Source of the DNA: Nitrospira lenta
GTDB lineage: Bacteria; Nitrospirota; Nitrospiria; Nitrospirales; Nitrospiraceae
Length of the DNA: 64,000 nt
Direction of reading: 5' to 3'
NCBI RefSeq assembly: GCF_900403705.1
Contig: NZ_OUNR01000022.1
Coordinates: forward strand, 1 to 64,000
Part shown: in pieces, positions 1 to 8,279 of the stretch
How the letters are laid out: each line of letters opens with the position of its first letter
How positions within the stretch are numbered: position 1 is the stretch's first letter
The notes under the pieces: model-generated
What the model saw: only the letters and a program-made list of their open reading frames with translations
The model's database searches: none
What the model was told of the DNA's origin: nothing
Made by a program: the position numbers and the translations under genes

Positions 1-329
1 AGGAACCATTACCTCATCGCCGAAAACTCAGCAAGCAAAACAGCAGCAACTCACCGCAAGCCCCTCTGACTATTGCCGGCCCCACATCCTCCTTGCCCAC
101 AATCCCCGCAGCGCCCTGCCATCCGTTCAAACTGAATGGCTCCTGCCACCGAACTTACTCAATAACTCTTTACCCACCTCTATCTACTGATATTTTTAAA
201 ATTCGTGATTGCATACCTAATTACCCGAGCTTCTCATCACTGACCGGATATGAGGGGTCGTATTATTTTCACTCTCATGGTACTGTTCTCCCGCGCTTCC
301 GATAGCACTGAACACAACCGAGGAAATCC
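1..329. other. No gene recognised
   Basis: This stretch at the left window edge holds only short frames with no family resemblance and no convincing ribosome-binding site. It may be the end of a gene outside the window or a long intergenic region. I see no tRNA, repeat or clear promoter in it. Confidence 0.4.
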
Positions 330-710
330 ATGGTTCAGGATGTTATCCGCTATCCCCGCAAGGCGGAACAGAACACAGGCCTCCAGACGCCGGTGCGCAC
401 GCACCTTGCCAAATCGCTGAAATCATTCCGACCGGTTCTCTCTAGAGTCGCAGGATTACCGCCTCACCTCTTTTGTTCCCATCCTTCAAATGTTCGAGTA
501 CAAGTCCTGCCCCCTGAATCGCGAGACATTGAGCTATCGGCAATCCCGGCCATCGTGTCAGGTAACCTCAACACCGCCGCGACAGTCGCTCCTCCCACCT
601 ACCCGAAAGGTGGTGAGGTTCACGCATTATCCAATGTCTCACCATCCTCCCGAAGGAACGTCTTCCTCGAAGAGCGTTCATTCGGAAGCACCGCAACCGT
701 GATCGAATAG
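330..710 (+). CDS. Doubtful hypothetical protein
   Basis: A 126-residue frame opens with ATG shortly after an AGGA-type ribosome-binding sequence and ends 14 bases before the HdeD-like gene. The product is rich in Ser, Pro, Arg and Val, lacks a signal peptide or membrane segment, and resembles no family I know. Its amino-acid mix looks more like a chance frame in G+C-rich DNA than a folded protein. Its only support is the ribosome-binding site and the position directly upstream of a real gene. Confidence 0.25.
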   Translation: MVQDVIRYPRKAEQNTGLQTPVRTHLAKSLKSFRPVLSRVAGLPPHLFCSHPSNVRVQVLPPESRDIELSAIPAIVSGNLNTAATVAPPTYPKGGEVHALSNVSPSSRRNVFLEERSFGSTATVIE

Positions 711-724
711 AAAGGAATGGCACC

Positions 725-1321
725 ATGATTCAATCACCGTGGACCTCCTCGATCAATGACATGCAACGGCTGTGGAAGTGGTTCCTCGCGCTCGGCATCG
801 GCTTACTGGTGTTAGGCACTGCCGCTCTCTGGGCTTCCGTTGCGGTCACGCTCACCTCGGTCCTGCTGTTTGGCATCCTGCTGCTCATCAGTGGCATCAT
901 CCAAGTCGTTCACGCATTCCAAACTCGGCAGTCCGACGGCTTTGCGCTTCGCCTCATTGCCGCGATCTTCGATCTGGTGATCGGCCTCCTGATGGTGACT
1001 CACCCAATGGCGAGTGCCCTGGCGTTGACGCTCCTACTGGCGGCCTTCTTCCTCGCCGGCGGCCTGTTCCGAGGTATTGCCGCCCTATCGCTCCGGTTTC
1101 CCAATTGGGGTTGGGCGCTGACCAGCGGCATCGTCAGCGTCCTCTTCGGCTTGCTCCTCATGATGGAATGGCCGGAATCCGGCCTCTGGTTCATCGGGAT
1201 GTATATCGGCATCGACATGGTTTTTAACGGCTGGGGGTGGATCATGCTGGCACTGGCGGTTCGTCCCGCTCAAAACGGCAATCTCGCAGCCGCGCAACAT
1301 GGCTCTGCTGGCGCCCGATAG
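725..1321 (+). CDS. HdeD family (DUF308) membrane protein
   Basis: This 198-residue integral inner-membrane protein has about six hydrophobic helices in three hairpins, spread from about residue 18 to 185. Short polar turns separate them, one being a PNWGW loop near 125. That is the pattern of the HdeD/DUF308 family, whose E. coli member contributes to acid resistance at high cell density. No catalytic residues are expected. The start follows an AAGGA ribosome-binding site. The gene lies about 100 bases upstream of the molybdenum hydroxylase operon, and I see no functional link to it. The biological role here is unknown. Confidence 0.85.
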   Translation: MIQSPWTSSINDMQRLWKWFLALGIGLLVLGTAALWASVAVTLTSVLLFGILLLISGIIQVVHAFQTRQSDGFALRLIAAIFDLVIGLLMVTHPMASALALTLLLAAFFLAGGLFRGIAALSLRFPNWGWALTSGIVSVLFGLLLMMEWPESGLWFIGMYIGIDMVFNGWGWIMLALAVRPAQNGNLAAAQHGSAGAR

Positions 1322-1423
1322 CCGGTCTTCGGCTCGGCATGGTGCGGCAGAGACAGACGGAACCGTTTGAATCAAGAACAGTCGCGAGCGACATCGCTCG
1401 CGTTATCACGAGAGGAGACGACA

Positions 1424-1879
1424 ATGGTGACCCTGCGAATCAATGGGGTAGAGAAGACCGTGGATGTCCCGGACGACATGCCGCTCCTGTGGGTGCTGCG
1501 CGATGTCCTTGGACTGACGGGCACGAAATTCGGTTGCGGTATGGCGCAGTGCGGAGCCTGCACGGTGCATCTGGACGGCCACCCGATTCGATCCTGCATC
1601 ATGCCGGTGGCTGCGGTCGGCAAGAAACCCATCACCACAATCGAGGCGATCGGCCAGACGCCGGTTGGCAAAAAAGTCCAGAAGGCCTGGCAGGATCTGG
1701 AAGTGGTGCAATGCGGGTATTGCCAGTCCGGCCAGATTATGGCGGCCACGGCGCTCCTGAAGGCCCATCCGAACCCCAGCGATAGCGACATCGACGCGGC
1801 CATGGCCGGCATCATCTGCCGTTGCGGGACCTATGTGCGTATTCGCGCCGCGATCAAGCAGGCGGGCCAGCCGTCCTGA
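1424..1879 (+). CDS. Molybdenum hydroxylase small subunit, two [2Fe-2S] clusters
   Basis: This 151-residue electron-transfer subunit belongs to the xanthine oxidase family, in the IorA/aldehyde-oxidoreductase group. Residues 1-75 form a plant-ferredoxin-type domain with cluster ligands C38, C43, C46 and C58. Residues 76-150 form the helical second-cluster domain with C97, C100, C132 and C134. The start at 1424 follows a GAGGAG ribosome-binding site; the frame stays open 19 codons upstream, but that extension is not family-like. It passes electrons from the molybdenum centre of the next gene product, 27 bases downstream, to an acceptor that is not encoded nearby. The length is typical. The substrate cannot be read from the sequence. 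Confidence 0.93.
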   Translation: MVTLRINGVEKTVDVPDDMPLLWVLRDVLGLTGTKFGCGMAQCGACTVHLDGHPIRSCIMPVAAVGKKPITTIEAIGQTPVGKKVQKAWQDLEVVQCGYCQSGQIMAATALLKAHPNPSDSDIDAAMAGIICRCGTYVRIRAAIKQAGQPS

Positions 1880-1906
1880 TTTCACTGATAGGCAAGGAGT
1901 CTTACG

Positions 1907-4117
1907 ATGAATAGTGAACCATCCTCGAATACAGCGAAGGACGACCCAGAACTCCAGTCCGGCAGCGGCGTGTCCCGCCGGACATTCCTGAAGATCAGTG
2001 CGGCGGCCGGCGGCGGCCTACTGTTGGGCTTCATCATGCCTGAGAAAATTTGGCGCACGGCAACGGCTGAGGCCAAGGCCGAAGCGAAGTTTGCGCCCAA
2101 CGCCTTCATCCGCATTGGTCGTACTGGTCTGGTAACCTTTATCATGCCCTATGTCGAGATGGGACAGGGCACCTACACATCGATCCCCATGCTCATTGCC
2201 GAAGAGCTGGAAGTCGATCTCAAGCAGGTCACCCTCGAAGCGGCGCCGCCCGACATCCGGCACTACGCGAATCCCCTCCTGCAAATGCAAGTCACCGGTG
2301 GGTCAACATCTGTGAAAGCGGCTTGGGAGCCGCTCCGCCGTGCCGGAGCTGCCGCGCGCATGGTGCTCGTGGCCGCGGCGGCGCAGAAGTGGAAAGTAGA
2401 TCCGGCCTCCTGTCGAGCCCATAAGGGCAAGGTGACGCATACGGCGAGCGGCCGCACGCTCGCGTATGGAGCGCTGGTCGATACGGCGGCGACGTTGCCG
2501 ATGCCGGACAAGATCGTGCTCAAAGACCCGAAGGATTTCACCCTTATCGGCACCCCCGCCAAGCGCCTCGACGCGCCGAACAAAGTCAACGGCAAGGCCA
2601 TATTCGGCATCGATGTGAAACTCCCCGGCATGAAGATCGCCACCGTCACAGCCTGTCCCGTCTTCGGAGGCAAGCTGGCGAGTGTGGACGACAGCAGGGC
2701 GAAAACCATCAAGGGAGTCCGTCAGGTCGTGCGCCTCGACAATGCGGTCGCGGTCATCGGCGACCATATGTGGGCCGCCAAGCAAGGTCTGGCCGCGCTC
2801 ACCATTACCTGGGACGAAGGCCCCCACGCCAAAATCAACAGTGCCGATATCGTCGCGCAGCTCGACGCGGCGTCGCGGCAAGAAAGTGCTGCGGTTGCGG
2901 GCAAAGCCGGAGATGCGGCCAAGGCCATGGCCGGCGCGGTAACAAAGGTTGAAGCCGTGTATCAGATGCCGTTCCTCGCGCATGCGACGATGGAGCCGAT
3001 GAACTGCACGGTGCACGTCGGGAAAGACGAGTGCCACGTGTGGGTGGGATCGCAGATCGTCACGCATGCCCAGGCTGCAGCCAGCGAAGTGACGGGTCTG
3101 CCGCTTGAGAAAGTCCACGTCCACAATCAGTTATTGGGCGGCGGCTTCGGGCGGCGCCTGGAGGTCGACTGTATCACCCAGGCTGTGCAGATCGCGAAAC
3201 ACGTCAATTACCCGGTGAAAGTCGTGTGGACAAGGGAAGAAGACATCCGGCACGACATGTATCGCCCCTACTACTACGACCGAATCGCGGCCGGCCTTGA
3301 CGAACAAGGCACGCCTGTCGCCTGGCAGCATCGCATCGCCGGCTCCTCGGTCTACGCGCGATGGATGCCGGCAGCCTTCAAAGACGGGTTCGATCCCGAC
3401 GTGGAAGGCGCGGACAAACCACTGTACACCCTCCCTAACATCTTGGTGGAGTACGTCCGCCAGGAACCGCCCGGTATTCCCACCGGATTCTGGCGCGGGG
3501 TGGGCCCCACTCACACCATCTTCGTCGTCGAGAGCTTCATCGACGAACTGGCGGCGGCGGCGAAGAAAGATCCCGTTGAATACCGGCGCGCGCTGCTCGA
3601 CAACTCGCCGCGTGCCGCGGCCGTGCTCGACCTCGCGGCAAAGAAGGCGGGCTGGGGAACGCCGCTGCCTGCGCGCCATGGCCGCGGCGTGTCCGTGCAA
3701 TTCGCGTTTGGCAGCTACATTGCGCAGGTCGTCGAAGTCGAGGTCCGCAAGGATGGCGACGTGCGCGCCACCCGCGTGGTCTGCGCCGTGGACTGCGGAG
3801 TGACGGTCAACCCGGATACCGTGAAAGCGCAGATCGAAGGCGGCATCATGTTCGGTCTCACGGCCGCTCTGTACGGCGAAATTACGCTCAAGGACGGCCG
3901 TGTCGAACAGAGTAATTTCCACGACTACCAAATGTTGCGGATCAATGAGGCCCCGGCGGTCGAGGTCTATCTGGTGAAGAGCGCTGAAGCGCCGGGCGGC
4001 ATCGGTGAACCAGGGACGGCGGCGCTGGCGCCGGCGTTGATGAACGCCATCTTTGCGGCGACCGGCACACGGATCCGGAAGCTGCCGGTGAACCGGCTTG
4101 AGCTGCGTTCCACATAG
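1907..4117 (+). CDS. Molybdopterin-binding subunit of xanthine-oxidase-family hydroxylase (IorB type), Tat-exported
   Basis: This 736-residue catalytic subunit is of the isoquinoline 1-oxidoreductase beta / membrane-bound aldehyde dehydrogenase type. A twin-arginine signal with an SRRTFLK core lies near residues 23-31 and is followed by an Ala/Gly-rich hydrophobic stretch. The folded enzyme is therefore expected in the periplasm, with the small subunit hitchhiking. Molybdopterin-binding signatures include a GGGFGRR motif in the middle of the protein. The C-terminal GIGEPG motif carries the expected catalytic glutamate, E701. XdhC and MocA genes follow, as expected for an enzyme using cytosine-dinucleotide cofactor. 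The c-type cytochrome subunit often found beside such enzymes is missing here. The substrate is unknown. Confidence 0.92.
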   Translation: MNSEPSSNTAKDDPELQSGSGVSRRTFLKISAAAGGGLLLGFIMPEKIWRTATAEAKAEAKFAPNAFIRIGRTGLVTFIMPYVEMGQGTYTSIPMLIAEELEVDLKQVTLEAAPPDIRHYANPLLQMQVTGGSTSVKAAWEPLRRAGAAARMVLVAAAAQKWKVDPASCRAHKGKVTHTASGRTLAYGALVDTAATLPMPDKIVLKDPKDFTLIGTPAKRLDAPNKVNGKAIFGIDVKLPGMKIATVTACPVFGGKLASVDDSRAKTIKGVRQVVRLDNAVAVIGDHMWAAKQGLAALTITWDEGPHAKINSADIVAQLDAASRQESAAVAGKAGDAAKAMAGAVTKVEAVYQMPFLAHATMEPMNCTVHVGKDECHVWVGSQIVTHAQAAASEVTGLPLEKVHVHNQLLGGGFGRRLEVDCITQAVQIAKHVNYPVKVVWTREEDIRHDMYRPYYYDRIAAGLDEQGTPVAWQHRIAGSSVYARWMPAAFKDGFDPDVEGADKPLYTLPNILVEYVRQEPPGIPTGFWRGVGPTHTIFVVESFIDELAAAAKKDPVEYRRALLDNSPRAAAVLDLAAKKAGWGTPLPARHGRGVSVQFAFGSYIAQVVEVEVRKDGDVRATRVVCAVDCGVTVNPDTVKAQIEGGIMFGLTAALYGEITLKDGRVEQSNFHDYQMLRINEAPAVEVYLVKSAEAPGGIGEPGTAALAPALMNAIFAATGTRIRKLPVNRLELRST

Positions 4118-4330
4118 GTTCAGAAGGACCATCCCGTGAAGCGCTCGCGGAGTGCCCATTGTTCATACTGCCCGTGGCAGTGCTGATAACAGCCGGAGGC
4201 TGGCTGATCCTGCCCCCGCATGAACCGACAGGCGTTGCGGACAGCACCCGGATCGACCTGGCGGCTTATCAGGGAATCAATCGCACCGACACGCCGTAAG
4301 GACAACGAATCGAACAGCCCCGAGGGAAAC

Positions 4331-5524
4331 ATGAGCGAGCTCCAAGCCATCCTCGATGCATATAGCGACATGCTGCGAAAGAACGCCCCAGCCGCGCTCG
4401 CGACCGTTGTGCAAGTCGCGGGATCGGCGTACCGGCGGGCCGGCGCACGGATGCTGATTGCCGCCGACGGCCACACCATCGGCTCCGTCAGCGGCGGATG
4501 TCTCGAACGCGATGTCCTGAACCAGGCCAGGCGGGTCCTTCAATGGAGCGAACCCCGTGTGGTCACGTACGATTCGATGTCCGATGATGACGTGGCGTGG
4601 GAATTCAATCTCGGCTGCAACGGGATCGTGAATGTGCTCATTGAGCCGATGACTCACGACAAGGAGCAGGATCACCTCGGATTTCTTGCCAACTGTCTCC
4701 GCCACCGGCAAACGGGAATTGTCGCGGTCGTGTTCGGAATAGAAGGTACAACGAAGGCAAAGATCGGAAATCGTTTACTCCTGAGCGAACACGGACCGGC
4801 AGTACACGACATCGGAGACGGCGAGCTTGCGGACGCCATTCTTGCGGACTCCTCGTGCGCGCTGGAAAGCAGCACCTCCACAGCCAAACGGTATGAGCTG
4901 GCCGCAGGTCGCGCAGACGTGTATATCGAGGTCATTCTGCCGCCGGTTCCGCTGGTGATTTTCGGGGCGGGACACGATGCCCTCCCGCTCATTCGCCTAG
5001 CGAAAGAACTAGGGTGGCATGTCACCCTGGCCGATCCCCGTCCGGGCCATGCGACTCGCACGCGTTTCCCTCTGGCAGATGTCCTGATCGCCTGCCGGCC
5101 GGAGGAGATGCTCGAACACATCACCCTAGATGGGCGTACCGTAGCCGCCGTCATGACGCATAACTTTCTCCATGACTCAGAGCTGTTGCGAGTCTTGTTG
5201 CCGTCACCAGTGCGCTATGTAGGAATTCTTGGGTCAAAGCGGAGAACGCGAAGACTGCTGGACCACCTTCAGCAGGCCGGCGTCTCACTCAGCGAACACC
5301 ATCTCAGCCGGGTGTACAGCCCCATTGGCCTCGATATCGGAGCCGAGACCCCCGAAGAGATTGCACTCGCGGCCGTCGCTGAGATCAAAGCCGTTCTCAC
5401 CGGCCGGTTAGGCGGCATGTTGAGAACCAGAGAGGGTCCGCTGCACGAACCGAACGTGGACGACAATGTGATCGCCGCGTCCGGAACCACGCAGGGGACG
5501 ATGTATTGTGGCCTCGAGTACTGA
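4331..5524 (+). CDS. xdhC: XdhC/CoxI family molybdenum hydroxylase maturation protein
   Basis: This 398-residue protein has an N-terminal XdhC/CoxI domain (about 10-80, with a GSVSGGCLE motif) and a C-terminal Rossmann domain (about 215-360). The latter begins at a GAGHDALPL nucleotide-binding loop and contains a GSKRR motif. Family members bind molybdenum cofactor, oversee its sulfuration and insert it into xanthine-dehydrogenase-like enzymes. The ATG at 4331 follows a GAGGGAA ribosome-binding sequence; the frame extends 37 codons upstream, but that part has no family character. The gene lies between the hydroxylase and the cytidylyltransferase, as expected for cofactor maturation. Confidence 0.92.
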   Translation: MSELQAILDAYSDMLRKNAPAALATVVQVAGSAYRRAGARMLIAADGHTIGSVSGGCLERDVLNQARRVLQWSEPRVVTYDSMSDDDVAWEFNLGCNGIVNVLIEPMTHDKEQDHLGFLANCLRHRQTGIVAVVFGIEGTTKAKIGNRLLLSEHGPAVHDIGDGELADAILADSSCALESSTSTAKRYELAAGRADVYIEVILPPVPLVIFGAGHDALPLIRLAKELGWHVTLADPRPGHATRTRFPLADVLIACRPEEMLEHITLDGRTVAAVMTHNFLHDSELLRVLLPSPVRYVGILGSKRRTRRLLDHLQQAGVSLSEHHLSRVYSPIGLDIGAETPEEIALAAVAEIKAVLTGRLGGMLRTREGPLHEPNVDDNVIAASGTTQGTMYCGLEY

Positions 5525-6206
5525 CCACAGGATCGATGCATTCGATGTGCACAACGAACGGAGCAGCCCGTCAACGGCCATCATCATCCTCGCCGCGGGA
5601 GCATCGGCGCGCATGGGAAGCCCAAAGCAATTGCTGCGATATGGCGACCAGACTATGCTGCGGCACGCGGCACTGGTTGCCCTCGCATCAGTATGCCGCC
5701 CGGTCTTCGTCGTCCTTGGCGCGTATGCTGAGCAACTCCGGAGCGAGATCGACGATCTGCCCGTCCACCTTGTGCTGAACGAGCAGTGGGCCGAGGGAAT
5801 GGGGTCTTCCATCCGCGCCGGTCTCACAGCCCTCACGACAGATGACCGCCAACAGGCGACGGAGGCCCTCGTGCTGATGTTGTGCGACCAGCCCTATGTG
5901 ACGGCCGGCGTCATCGACCGCCTTGTCACGGCCTATCATTCGAACGACAAAGGAATCATGGCGTCGGAGTATGACGGAACCCTGGGGGTGCCGGCCCTCT
6001 TTGGACGTGAGTCCTTCGCCGAACTCGCGGCGCTCAGCGGCGCAGGAGGAGCGAAGACCGTCATCGCCGCTCACGCATCCGACGTGGTGCGCGTGCCGTT
6101 CCCAGGAGGCGCGACTGATGTGGACACACCGGACGACTACCTGCGCCTCCAACAGCGAGCCCCACACGAAGACGGCATCAGCAATGAAGAAGGAGATGTC
6201 TCATGA
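5508..6206 (+). CDS. mocA: Molybdenum cofactor cytidylyltransferase (MocA-like)
   Basis: This 232-residue nucleotidyltransferase of the MobA-like GT-A fold transfers CMP to molybdopterin, giving the dinucleotide form used by this enzyme family. The signature begins near residue 25 with a LAAGASARMGSPKQ nucleotide-binding loop, and a LCDQPYV segment around 130 supplies the metal-binding aspartate. The chosen GTG start overlaps the end of xdhC by 17 bases, implying translational coupling. A second GTG at about 5547, just before the conserved core, is an alternative. Its pairing with XdhC and the hydroxylase favours MocA over the guanylyltransferase MobA. Confidence 0.88.
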   Translation: MASSTDHRIDAFDVHNERSSPSTAIIILAAGASARMGSPKQLLRYGDQTMLRHAALVALASVCRPVFVVLGAYAEQLRSEIDDLPVHLVLNEQWAEGMGSSIRAGLTALTTDDRQQATEALVLMLCDQPYVTAGVIDRLVTAYHSNDKGIMASEYDGTLGVPALFGRESFAELAALSGAGGAKTVIAAHASDVVRVPFPGGATDVDTPDDYLRLQQRAPHEDGISNEEGDVS

Positions 6207-6844
6207 AGATTGCGCTGATCGGAGCCACCGGATTTGTCGGGACAGCCATCTTGAAAGAGGCCTTGGACCGTGGCCATGACGTCACGGCGATCGCCCGGCA
6301 TCCAGAGAAGTTACAACCGCATCCGAGGCTTCGCCCGCAAAAAGGCGATGCGTACAACCCCGAGGAGGTTGCTCGCTTAGTCGCAGGCCATGATGCGGTG
6401 ATCAGCGCCTTCAATTCAGGATCGAGCAATCCTGATCTCTACAACCAGCAGCTGAAAGGGACCGCGGCCATCATCACAGGCGTGAAAGAGGCCGGCATCA
6501 CACGCGTCCTCTGGGTGGGAGGGGCAGGCAGCCTAGAGATCAAGCCGGGCGTCCAGTTGGTGGATACTCCGGAATTTCCCAAAGACTGGAAGCAGGGGGC
6601 ACTGGCAACCCGCGAGGCGTTGAATCTGCTGCGTAAAGAAACGATTTTGGATTGGTCCTTCCTGTCGCCTTCGGCCGACCTATCCCCCGGCCAGCGGACC
6701 GGGCGGTTCCGGCTCGGAAAAGACCAATTGCTGACTGACGCGAACGGAAAGAGCCACATCTCGACCCAAGACTATGCCATGGCCATGATCGACGAAGTGG
6801 AAAAGCCGATGCACCGTCGGCAACGCTTTACGGTGGGATATTGA
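6203..6844 (+). CDS. NAD(P)-binding atypical short-chain dehydrogenase family protein
   Basis: This 213-residue single-domain Rossmann protein has an N-terminal GATGFVGTAI dinucleotide-binding loop and an IARHPEKL segment typical of NADPH preference. It resembles the BVR-B/YwnB-like group of NAD(P)H-binding proteins. The active-site YxxxK of classical short-chain dehydrogenases is not evident, so catalysis is uncertain. The ATG overlaps the stop of the mocA gene (ATGA) after a GAAGGAGA ribosome-binding site, so it is the last gene of the hydroxylase operon. Whether it acts on the same substrate pathway is unknown. Confidence 0.85.
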   Translation: MKIALIGATGFVGTAILKEALDRGHDVTAIARHPEKLQPHPRLRPQKGDAYNPEEVARLVAGHDAVISAFNSGSSNPDLYNQQLKGTAAIITGVKEAGITRVLWVGGAGSLEIKPGVQLVDTPEFPKDWKQGALATREALNLLRKETILDWSFLSPSADLSPGQRTGRFRLGKDQLLTDANGKSHISTQDYAMAMIDEVEKPMHRRQRFTVGY

Positions 6845-7068
6845 AGACATGCCGCTTACCTGCCGCATGTCCTTACCCAGACCATTACGCCCCAGAGCTC
6901 ACTCGGACACTTGATCCTGAATGAGTTGGTTACTCACCCTCAGACGATCGACAGGAGTATTTGTGTGTGCACGCTCCCTAGGTGTAGATTGGAGCCCTTG
7001 CCATCCGATCGCGACAGTCGCCTCGGAAGACAAGGGAGAATCCAAACAGATTGTTCCACGTTAAATTT

Positions 7069-7077
7069 TAAGGAGGT
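7069..7077 (+). promoter_or_regulatory. Full-length Shine-Dalgarno sequence
   Basis: TAAGGAGGT matches the anti-Shine-Dalgarno end of 16S rRNA over nine bases and lies seven bases before the ATG of the next gene. It is the strongest ribosome-binding site noticed in the window and suggests high expression of the secreted protein. Confidence 0.8.
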
Positions 7078-7083
7078 TTCGTT

Positions 7084-7575
7084 ATGAGAGTAGCAGCAGC
7101 GCTTGTGTGCGGGCTCTTCATGCTAGCGGCCAGTCCGGTTCTGGCTCAAGAGGCTGGTAACGCGGGCAGAGGGCCGAACATGGAAATTCTGAAAGAAAAA
7201 TTGAAAGCGGACAAGAAACTGCTCGTGGCCGAAAATATGGTCCTCACGGATGCCGAGGCCAAAGCGTTCTGGCCACTGTACGATGCGTATCAGACTGATC
7301 TGAACCAGTTAGATGACCGACTCGGAAAAGTCATCTCCGACTATGCCTCAGCCTACAACGAGGGAAAGGGCATGATTACGAATGACACGGCTCAAAAATT
7401 ATTGACTGAAGCGCTGGCGATCGACGAGGCCGAAGTGAAACTGAAGCGTTCCAGCGCGGAGAAAGTCGGCAAGGTATTGCCCGCGACAAAAACAGCCCGC
7501 TACATCCAGATGGAAAGCAAGATTCGCGCGTTAATCAAATTCGAACTGGCCTCAAATATTCCGCTGGTGTACTAA
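7084..7575 (+). CDS. Secreted Spy/CpxP-like helical protein, function unknown
   Basis: This 163-residue protein has a clean signal peptide, with cleavage expected after residue 21 in a VLAQE context. The mature part is highly charged and helical. It includes an LTDAEAKAFWPLYDAY segment near residues 57-72, reminiscent of the LTxxQ motifs of Spy/CpxP periplasmic chaperones, followed by regularly spaced Asp/Glu/Lys residues. Homologues are generally annotated as hypothetical. It stands alone, with a near-perfect Shine-Dalgarno sequence and two strong inverted repeats downstream, suggesting an abundantly made single-gene transcript. A periplasmic chaperone or metal-stress role is only a guess. 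Confidence 0.8.
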   Translation: MRVAAALVCGLFMLAASPVLAQEAGNAGRGPNMEILKEKLKADKKLLVAENMVLTDAEAKAFWPLYDAYQTDLNQLDDRLGKVISDYASAYNEGKGMITNDTAQKLLTEALAIDEAEVKLKRSSAEKVGKVLPATKTARYIQMESKIRALIKFELASNIPLVY

Positions 7576-7612
7576 AACACTCCGCGCTGAAGTGTCTTCT
7601 TTCGAACGGCTG

Positions 7613-7642
7613 CTGAGGCCAGATCATGGTATCTGGCCTCAG
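7613..7642. repeat. Perfect 12-bp inverted repeat, possible terminator hairpin
   Basis: CTGAGGCCAGAT is followed by a six-base loop and its exact reverse complement. It lies 38 bases past the stop of the secreted-protein gene. No T-run follows, so it may protect the mRNA 3' end or act as a weak terminator. Confidence 0.6.
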
Positions 7643-7667
7643 TACCACCCAGCCACCGGTTTATTCA

Positions 7668-7707
7668 CACTGGAGAAATTCCCCTGCTCCATGGAATTTC
7701 TCCAGTG
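7668..7707. repeat. Perfect 15-bp inverted repeat
   Basis: CACTGGAGAAATTCC and its exact reverse complement are separated by ten bases. It follows the preceding hairpin by 25 bases. No T-run is present. It could be a bidirectional terminator, an mRNA-stabilising structure or a protein-binding palindrome. Confidence 0.6.
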
Positions 7708-7847
7708 CAATTCCCCCTTCAAGCGCAGACGACTACTCGCCGATCAAGTGAGATTCTCACCGTAACCTACTATTTCAACAGACATTTCCGTCACACTCTA
7801 CGCCCTGCTCTCCTCCGGCACGGTCCCTGCTGTGACCCCTCTCTATA

Positions 7848-8279
7848 ATGGGGTCACATTCCTCCATCTTGTTGATCGAAGATAGCCCTGGCGAGCAGGA
7901 ATTATTTCGTCTGGCGCTGGCGCAGACCGGCCTAGATGTCGCGCTCTCCACTGAGCAAGATGCCGAAGCGGCGCTTCACTTTTTGAACACCCATACAGCT
8001 CTTCCCACAGTAATCCTTCTCGACTGGCACCTGGGCAAGCAGCGGGGCGATGCGTTTCTGAAACGGCTGCGGACAGACACCCGCCTTGCCGCCATCCCCG
8101 TCGTCGTCTTTACCACGTCAGACGATGCGTCCGACCTCTCCCTCGCCTATGCCAGCGGCGCAACCGGCTACGTCGTGAAGCCGAGCACCTTTACTGAACT
8201 CATTCAATGCGCCACTGATATCTGCCGATACTGGCTGGATAGAAACCGCGTGCCGCATACGATTGGAACCCCATGCTGA
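7848..8279 (+). CDS. Single-domain response regulator (Rcp1-like receiver)
   Basis: This 143-residue stand-alone CheY-like receiver has an acidic pocket at the ED pair near residues 11-12. The LLDWHLGK segment near 55 carries the phospho-acceptor Asp, with the conserved Thr in VVFTTSDD and the Lys in YVVKPS. No output domain follows. Its last seven bases overlap the RND permease gene, so the two are translationally coupled. The start is not supported by a ribosome-binding site, and a TATAAT sequence overlaps the ATG, so initiation slightly downstream (TTG near 7869) is possible. The partner kinase is not encoded nearby. Confidence 0.88.
   Translation: MGSHSSILLIEDSPGEQELFRLALAQTGLDVALSTEQDAEAALHFLNTHTALPTVILLDWHLGKQRGDAFLKRLRTDTRLAAIPVVVFTTSDDASDLSLAYASGATGYVVKPSTFTELIQCATDICRYWLDRNRVPHTIGTPC

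Noticed and set aside
93-305. 70-residue plus-strand frame near the left edge
   Set aside because: No ribosome-binding site, no family features and a composition like chance coding.
4118-4330. Short plus-strand frame of 46 codons (TTG at 4159) with a hydrophobic start, and a Cys-containing minus-strand frame between the hydroxylase and xdhC
   Set aside because: No ribosome-binding site and no CxxCH haem motif in either; the TTG start is weak. A degraded cytochrome is imaginable but not supported.
7844-7849. TATAAT overlapping the response-regulator ATG
   Set aside because: No -35 element 16-18 bases upstream and it lies on the start codon; it is probably coincidental.
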